From: Candidatus Baldrarchaeota archaeon
GTDB lineage: Archaea; Asgardarchaeota; Baldrarchaeia; Baldrarchaeales; DXJG01
Direction: 5' to 3'
Assembly: GCA_030587435.1 (NCBI GenBank)
Contig: JAUQZC010000055.1
Coordinates: 1 to 39,558 of the forward strand
DNA: 39,558 bases
Each line of letters starts with the position of its first letter. Position 1 is the stretch's first letter. The position numbers were made by a program, and so were the translations under genes. The notes beneath the pieces are model-generated. The model saw only the letters and a program-made list of their open reading frames with translations, was not told the DNA's origin and did not search any database. Positions 35,071 through 39,558 of the stretch are shown in pieces.

Positions 35071-35570
35071 TTAACATGGGGCAACCTCGTTGAAGTATAT
35101 AGGAGTACATTACAAGGGAAGTTCCTAATTCGCCGTGACTTGACAACATATTAACTATAGAAATCGTAGAAAACAGGACACTTATCATGCGGAAAAGCTT
35201 TATTGATGCAATAAACAAATTGAAAAGTGATAAGAGAGAGTGTTGAAGAATGGAAATGGGAAAAGATAAACAAACTTTATGTGGAACATAAGTCTGGTAT
35301 TACAGAGTTTAGCAGGAGGCCTTATCCTTTAAGCAGTGGATTTGACACGGTAAATTCGTGAGGTACTGGAACATTTGGAGGATACAAGGTGATATATGAT
35401 CGTAGACTTCGCCAACTTAACTAATAGTGTAATAGTAGAATAATAATTGCTGGAGGACAAAGCGAACACATTACAAGCAATCACTACGAGGGCCTTCTTA
35501 ATATATATACGATAACCTCTTCTATACAATACTCATGAAGACTTCGTAGAGGAGGAAGTGGAGGCAATAT
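35071..35570 (+). pseudogene. Ghost of a penicillin acylase (S45) family gene
   Basis: Read through three frames, the plus strand gives NILTIEIVENRTLIMRKSFI then DAINKLKSDK; ESVEEWKWEKINKLYVEHKS; RRPYPLSSGFDTVN; GTGTFGGYKVIYDRR; MIVDFANLTNSVIVE; and IIAGGQSEHITSNHYEGLLN. The order W.W....H, GG.....Y, MIVD and GGQS....NHY is that of the C-terminal part of the S45 acylase beta chain, ending where family members carry PGGQSGHPLSPHYDD. At least three frameshifts and stops are present (near 35,241, 35,358 and 35,440). The N-terminal nucleophile Ser is outside the recognisable part. It is the only gene here with no clear glycan role. Confidence 0.65.
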
Positions 35571-35636
35571 GAATATTTAAACCTTAATTCATCCGCTATT
35601 TTTAACACTTAACAGAATTCGTTTTTCTAAATGAAA

Positions 35637-36956
35637 TTACGTTTCTATCCAAGGCTTTCCTATCCCTACATAAATCATGTTTGGCGGAAGATTTTTATAT
35701 TCAATTAGATTTCTAGAGTCGACTACAGCCATTTTATCTTTGCCACTTAGCTTCTTAATGTTATGAAAATCTAGTTTTTTGAACTCTGGGTGATCGGTCG
35801 CTATAATTACAACATCTGCTCCCGTAAATACTTCTTCAAAATTAGATGCGGCCTTAAAACCTAAACCTTGAAGTATAGAAGGTTCTACATGCGGATCAAA
35901 AACTCTAACTCTATACCCTTTTTTCGTCAGTTTTTTTGCGATTTCTAAGGAGGGGGAGTTTCTAACGTCGCTGGTGCCTCCGCGAAAAGCGGCGCCTAAA
36001 ACAGCTATGATAGATGCATTGCCACCTAATCGGGTTGTCACTTTTTCAACAAGTTTAACGACTTCTTTAGGTCTTTTTTCGTTGATTTTTCTTGCTGATG
36101 AAGTTAGCTCAAGCTTAACTCCTAGATTTTTTGCAGCCCACATTAACAAGTATGGATATACTGGTATGCATATTCCTCCAACCCCGGGTCCCGGTTTATG
36201 AACGTGTGAAAAAGGTTGGCTGTTGGCCGCTATCCTAGCTTCCTCAAAATCTATCCCCAGGGCTCTAGCAAGGTCGGCTAACTCGTTGGCGAGTGCTATG
36301 TTTACATCACGATAAACGCCTTCGATTAGTTTCTCAAACTCTGCGGTTGTTGCACTTGTAACTTTAATAACCCCTTTCTTCGCTATTTTCGAATATAGTT
36401 TTGCTACGATTTCTGTAGACTTGGGTCCGACACCACCTACTATTTTCGGGTAAGATTCTTCAATATCGCGAACAACATGCTCAACCATAACCCTCTCAGG
36501 AGAATGTGCAAGGAAGAAATCTTCATCAGCTCTTAACATGCTTACAGACTCTAGCATGGGTTTTATTCTGTTCATGGTGGTTCCGGGTGGGAGACTAGTC
36601 TCAACTATAACGATATCGCCTTTTTTAAGGCCTTTGGCAATCTTAGTGGTAGCGTCGTCTATGGCTGTGAAATCTGGCTTGTTCTCGCTTGTGAATAACG
36701 GTACTGCAATGATCTTCACTTTGCTTAGTTCAGAGGCTTTAACGCCATCTGTGGTACTATAAAAACTGTTTTTCTTAATAGCTTCTAAAACTGTTTCAAC
36801 AACTAAGCCGTCTGGATGTTCAATAATACTCTGATTAATTTTTTTAACCTTGTTTTCGTCGACGTCTACGCCAATAACCTTACAGCCAGCTCTAATCCAA
36901 ACTGCACAAATACCTAAGCCAACACCGCCAAGACCATAAACTGCTACCCTATCCAT
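35637..36956 (-). CDS. UDP-GlcA/ManNAc-type nucleotide-sugar dehydrogenase
   Basis: 439 residues with the three domains of the UDP-glucose/GDP-mannose dehydrogenase family: VAVYGLGGVGLGICAVW and GVDVDENKVKKI (NAD), AVPLFTSENKPDFTAID, VETSLPPGTT, AHSPERVM, FEKLIEGVYRDVNIALANEL, GPGVGGICIPVYPYLL with Cys263, and LGAAFRGGTSDVRNSP. The usual GGHCIPVDP is GGICIPVYP here, so His and Asp beside the Cys are replaced. SPERV and ENKPD resemble the WecC-type enzymes that oxidise UDP-ManNAc. It faces the galU-ugd pair across a ghost and is a different subfamily. Start is ATG 36956. Confidence 0.82.
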   Translation of the reverse strand: MDRVAVYGLGGVGLGICAVWIRAGCKVIGVDVDENKVKKINQSIIEHPDGLVVETVLEAIKKNSFYSTTDGVKASELSKVKIIAVPLFTSENKPDFTAIDDATTKIAKGLKKGDIVIVETSLPPGTTMNRIKPMLESVSMLRADEDFFLAHSPERVMVEHVVRDIEESYPKIVGGVGPKSTEIVAKLYSKIAKKGVIKVTSATTAEFEKLIEGVYRDVNIALANELADLARALGIDFEEARIAANSQPFSHVHKPGPGVGGICIPVYPYLLMWAAKNLGVKLELTSSARKINEKRPKEVVKLVEKVTTRLGGNASIIAVLGAAFRGGTSDVRNSPSLEIAKKLTKKGYRVRVFDPHVEPSILQGLGFKAASNFEEVFTGADVVIIATDHPEFKKLDFHNIKKLSGKDKMAVVDSRNLIEYKNLPPNMIYVGIGKPWIET

Positions 36957-37033
36957 GATAACTACCGCCCGAAACTCAAGGAATCAAAATACACTCCACA
37001 TATCCAGCACAAAAATCTTGTTCTTACACTTTA

Positions 37034-38641
37034 TCATTCGAGGACTTTCTTTAAAATTTCTTCTATTTTTTTGGCATGTGGTTTTAAAACACGTCTAATA
37101 GGGCGAATACCTCTGAAAATGACCCTAAGGTTATGAATATCTTCCATAGTCAGGGCTCCGCTAACTAGAATGATCACAACATAAACGCTGAGACCTGCAA
37201 GGCCCCCAATGAGTAATTCAACGATAGCGTAACTATTAATCAACATCTGCAAAAAATAGGCTGTAAAAACGGAAGAAACACCGGCTAATAATATCCTAAT
37301 AGAACTAGCAAGCTCTATGCCAACTTTAAACTCCATTTTAACAATAACACTATTAAAAGCGACTATTGCAATTCTTGCAACAATATTTGTAAGAATTAAG
37401 CCGATAATACCTAATGATGGTATAAGAATAAGACTAACTGGGATTCCTATCATTAAACTCAATAAATTGCTCATTAATATAATTTTCGTGCGTCCTTGCC
37501 CCCTTAATAAAGGGCCAAAACTAAGATAACCGAGAGGAGTGAAAAGATAAATAGCTGCTAACAACATTAGATAAAACGATGCATCAGGAAAGCTAGAGCC
37601 GAAGATTACGGTTTTTAATGGGTCAGAAAGACCTATAATAAGCGCAGTCACCGGAACTATCAGCAAGGCGATGTATTTTACGGCTAGTTTAAAAGCCGCA
37701 TCGAGAAGATCCCTTTCCTTTACACCATCAATTTTTGAATAGGCTGGAAACATTACTGTTAAAATAGGCATAGTTAAAACAGGTAATGGGCTTAACAACA
37801 TATTTGCAGCACTGTAATTGCCAAAGTCCCATTTACTACAATATCTGCCTGCTAAAAAACTATAAAATTGGTTACCAAAACCACTGACTATACTTGCAAC
37901 AGCTAAAGGAAAACCGAAGCCTAAGAGAATACTAAGTGTACTTTTCCAGTTTAATTCTTCGTTTGGAACAGGAGGCTCGTAGCTAAATTCTTTATATTTT
38001 AAAATCTCCCTGGGGATGAAGACGATTCCAAGAAAGCCAGCAGCAAAATAACCTATCACATATCCAATTATGGCACCAAAGACACCGTAACCTAATAAAA
38101 CCAAGGCTAGCGCCAAGCCGCCTTTAACAGCTGAATTAACAATCAGCATAGCCACATTATATTTTGTATCTTCAAACCCCAAAAAAACGTTCCAAGCAAC
38201 GTTATAAAGCGCCCCGGCTAGCAAAACCAAAGACACTACTTTAATAAGTTGAGCTACCTCGGGTTTCCGATAGAATACAGCAATAGGTTTAGCTAGGATG
38301 CATACAAGGATGGTTAAGCAAGCGCTGGTAAAAATAACAAATATGAAAGCTGAAAGAATAAGTTTTTCCATTTCGTAAATACGTTTTTTAGTTCGAAGCC
38401 ATGCAATATATTTTGTTAATGCTGGAGGAACCCCCCAATCACGGAAAAGCATAATTATGTTAATCGGAATAAGTACTAGCCCATAAAGTCCAAATTGCTC
38501 CTCGCCTAAAAATTTTATGACGAAAATCATTGTTATGAAAGATATTAATGTAGAAATTATCCGACCTATAGTTAAAATTGCTCCGCTCTTTAAGGTAACT
38601 TGTGCTGCCTTTAAAATTTCATCGTTCAAACTACTCACCAA
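37034..38641 (-). CDS. Polysaccharide flippase (Wzx-like)
   Basis: 535 residues with about 14 membrane helices. GAILTIGRIISTLISFITMI and FLGEEQFGLYGLVLIPINII form the first pair with the conserved G.YG motif; GYGVFGAIIGYVIGYFAAGF, LPVLTMPILTVMFPAYSKID and PLGYLSFGPLLRGQGRTKII follow, and a charged tail (RRVLKPHAKKIEEILKKVLE) ends it. This is the PST/MATE family, which flips lipid-linked glycans. A start at TTG 38641 or the following GTG (38,638) cannot be decided. It runs in the same direction as the nucleotide-sugar dehydrogenase 77 bp downstream. The locus thus has two flippases of different origin. Confidence 0.87.
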   Translation of the reverse strand: MVSSLNDEILKAAQVTLKSGAILTIGRIISTLISFITMIFVIKFLGEEQFGLYGLVLIPINIIMLFRDWGVPPALTKYIAWLRTKKRIYEMEKLILSAFIFVIFTSACLTILVCILAKPIAVFYRKPEVAQLIKVVSLVLLAGALYNVAWNVFLGFEDTKYNVAMLIVNSAVKGGLALALVLLGYGVFGAIIGYVIGYFAAGFLGIVFIPREILKYKEFSYEPPVPNEELNWKSTLSILLGFGFPLAVASIVSGFGNQFYSFLAGRYCSKWDFGNYSAANMLLSPLPVLTMPILTVMFPAYSKIDGVKERDLLDAAFKLAVKYIALLIVPVTALIIGLSDPLKTVIFGSSFPDASFYLMLLAAIYLFTPLGYLSFGPLLRGQGRTKIILMSNLLSLMIGIPVSLILIPSLGIIGLILTNIVARIAIVAFNSVIVKMEFKVGIELASSIRILLAGVSSVFTAYFLQMLINSYAIVELLIGGLAGLSVYVVIILVSGALTMEDIHNLRVIFRGIRPIRRVLKPHAKKIEEILKKVLE

Positions 38642-38983
38642 TATCGTTGCTAATACTGTGGACAGTTAAAAGCGGCATGAATGAAAGGATAATATAATTT
38701 TTAATTTTATTCTTTGTTGTATATTGAACTTATTATCGATATTTCCAATGTTCAAAGAATGGACTGCCAGTAACAGAGGGATAAGTTAGATGTAAGAATT
38801 AGGAATGTTGATTTAGATGTTTCTCTTAAGATTCTTTAAGACGATTGAAAGTACGATTTTACAAATAGTTCAGTGCGTGTATTTCAAAAGACGGCCTCTC
38901 ATTTTAACCTAGTGCATATTCTGGCCTTCTCAAAGAGGAATGATCATCGTCCACATTGGAATGATAGTTTATCCATGTTTCAG
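38642..38983. other. 342-bp gap without a gene
   Basis: AT-rich sequence between the flippase start and the GT2 stop. A plus-strand frame near 38,780-38,840 (DKLDVRIRNVDLDVSLKIL) is the longest protein-like stretch, but it is too short to support. I see no promoter, repeat or RNA that I can defend. Confidence 0.4.
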
Positions 38984-39556
38984 TTATTTGCTTCTCAAAT
39001 ACCCAACTAGGACTTCAGGCTGTAATCTTAACATACATAAAAGTAGTGTTTCTATAAAGCTCCTTTGAAGTTTTTTCCTAGCTGCACCAACATCGTATAA
39101 CCTTCTCCGGTCACCGGGGTAACGTAAATTCCATGAAATTGTTTTAATATACATACAGGGAATTTTATATGCTTTCACCTTAACTGCAATCTGAGTATCG
39201 AACAACAAATCGACATCTTCTATTAAGTTATATTTCTTAAAAAAATTCTTATTAAATGCCACCAGTCCTGAGGATCGTGCGATAAACGGCATATTGCTTA
39301 AAAACATCGCTACAAAAGTATTCCATCCAAAATATGGAATATGCCTAAAAAATACGATACTCTTTTGTGCATAGTGGATGTAATCCTTGATTCTTTGATC
39401 AAGAGCGATGTCTGCTTGCGTTAAAAAACATATATCGTTTCTCGCTCTTTCTACTCCAAGTTTATACAGGAAATTTAGATGAATATGCCAATTTGATAAG
39501 CTCTCGTTTTTAATAATTTTTACATCGATCTTATATATTTTTGCAAGTGATCTTAT
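38984..39556 (-). CDS. Family 2-like glycosyltransferase, N-terminus cut by right edge
   Basis: The frame is open from the right edge for 190 residues to the stop at 38,984. It contains DICFLTQADIALDQRI, which carries an acidic motif in the place of the GT2 metal-binding DxD, then FFRHIPYFGWNTFVAMFL, FIARSSGLVAFNKNFF, KYNLIEDVDLLFDTQIAVKV and ISWNLRYPGDRRRLYDVGAA. Residues after the acidic motif follow GT2 logic: an acceptor-side EDVDL..D region, then a basic segment. The nucleotide-binding N-terminus is outside the window. No membrane helices are clear. Confidence 0.72.
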   Translation of the reverse strand: MRSLAKIYKIDVKIIKNESLSNWHIHLNFLYKLGVERARNDICFLTQADIALDQRIKDYIHYAQKSIVFFRHIPYFGWNTFVAMFLSNMPFIARSSGLVAFNKNFFKKYNLIEDVDLLFDTQIAVKVKAYKIPCMYIKTISWNLRYPGDRRRLYDVGAARKKLQRSFIETLLLCMLRLQPEVLVGYLRSK

Positions 39557-39558
39557 AA

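Noticed and set aside
34878..35529. Minus-strand frames of 66-68 residues between the two dehydrogenases
   Set aside because: The plus strand carries recognisable decayed protein motifs there; the minus-strand frames show none.
1..39558. CRISPR arrays, tRNA and rRNA genes
   Set aside because: No regularly spaced repeats and no tRNA cloverleaf or rRNA core sequence were noticed on either strand. The paired 51-bp and 152-bp repeats are not arrays.

Overview
The window is archaeal. It has archaeal TATA boxes a short distance upstream of start codons, GGTG/GGAG-type ribosome binding sites with many GTG and TTG starts, an IS607-type element with an archaeal-style TnpB, DUF104/VapC and HicBA toxin-antitoxin remnants, long-form RmlA, and GT-C style membrane glycosyltransferases. 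A member of Thermoproteota (TACK) fits best, but nothing here fixes the lineage. Almost the whole window is one surface-glycan locus (nucleotide sugars, glycosyltransferases, modification, two flippases), with decayed genes and mobile DNA around and inside it.

Layout. 1-1,620: a decayed IS607-family remnant in which a MerR-like HTH is fused in frame to TnpB; a DUF104-type antitoxin whose VapC partner is truncated; and a HicBA pair with a frameshifted HicA. The two toxin-antitoxin operons share an identical 51-bp leader that ends exactly at both GTG start codons. 1,918-7,161 (minus): a GT-C membrane protein and the dTDP-rhamnose operon rmlA-rmlB-rmlD-rmlC behind a clear TATA box. 7,428-13,100 (minus): a methyltransferase, a 1,464-residue membrane protein with duplicated extracellular beta-domains (152 bp of perfect internal repeat), and the ghost of a GT2 gene that once overlapped it. 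13,211-23,103 (minus): GT2, an alkaline-phosphatase-superfamily protein that seems to have lost metal ligands, a NodB-like deacetylase, an epimerase, a DegT aminotransferase, a second phosphatase-superfamily protein with all ligands, and two GT4 enzymes. 23,817-27,955 (minus): two more GT4 enzymes, an epimerase stub and a DPM1-like GT2.

27,956-28,940 has no intact gene. It holds a cluster of hairpins (28,030-28,128 could form a branched or switching RNA), a plus-strand TATA box and the ghost of a retropepsin-like gene. An apparently intact IS607-type tnpA-tnpB pair follows (29,010-30,823). On the plus strand come a flippase with an in-frame TGA 36 codons before its natural end, and galU plus a UDP-sugar dehydrogenase overlapping by 4 nt. 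Then come a decayed penicillin-acylase gene, a second nucleotide-sugar dehydrogenase and a second flippase (minus), and a GT2 cut by the right edge.

How it works together: RmlABDC would supply dTDP-rhamnose; GalU with the dehydrogenases UDP-uronic acids; the aminotransferase and epimerase an amino or epimerised sugar. GT2/GT4 enzymes would build a lipid-linked glycan on the cytosolic face, the flippases export it, and the GT-C proteins, deacetylase and phosphatase-superfamily proteins could finish or modify it. Ghost genes at many joints, and a plus-strand A/C versus G/T skew that switches independently of coding direction, suggest a fast-evolving island assembled from several sources.
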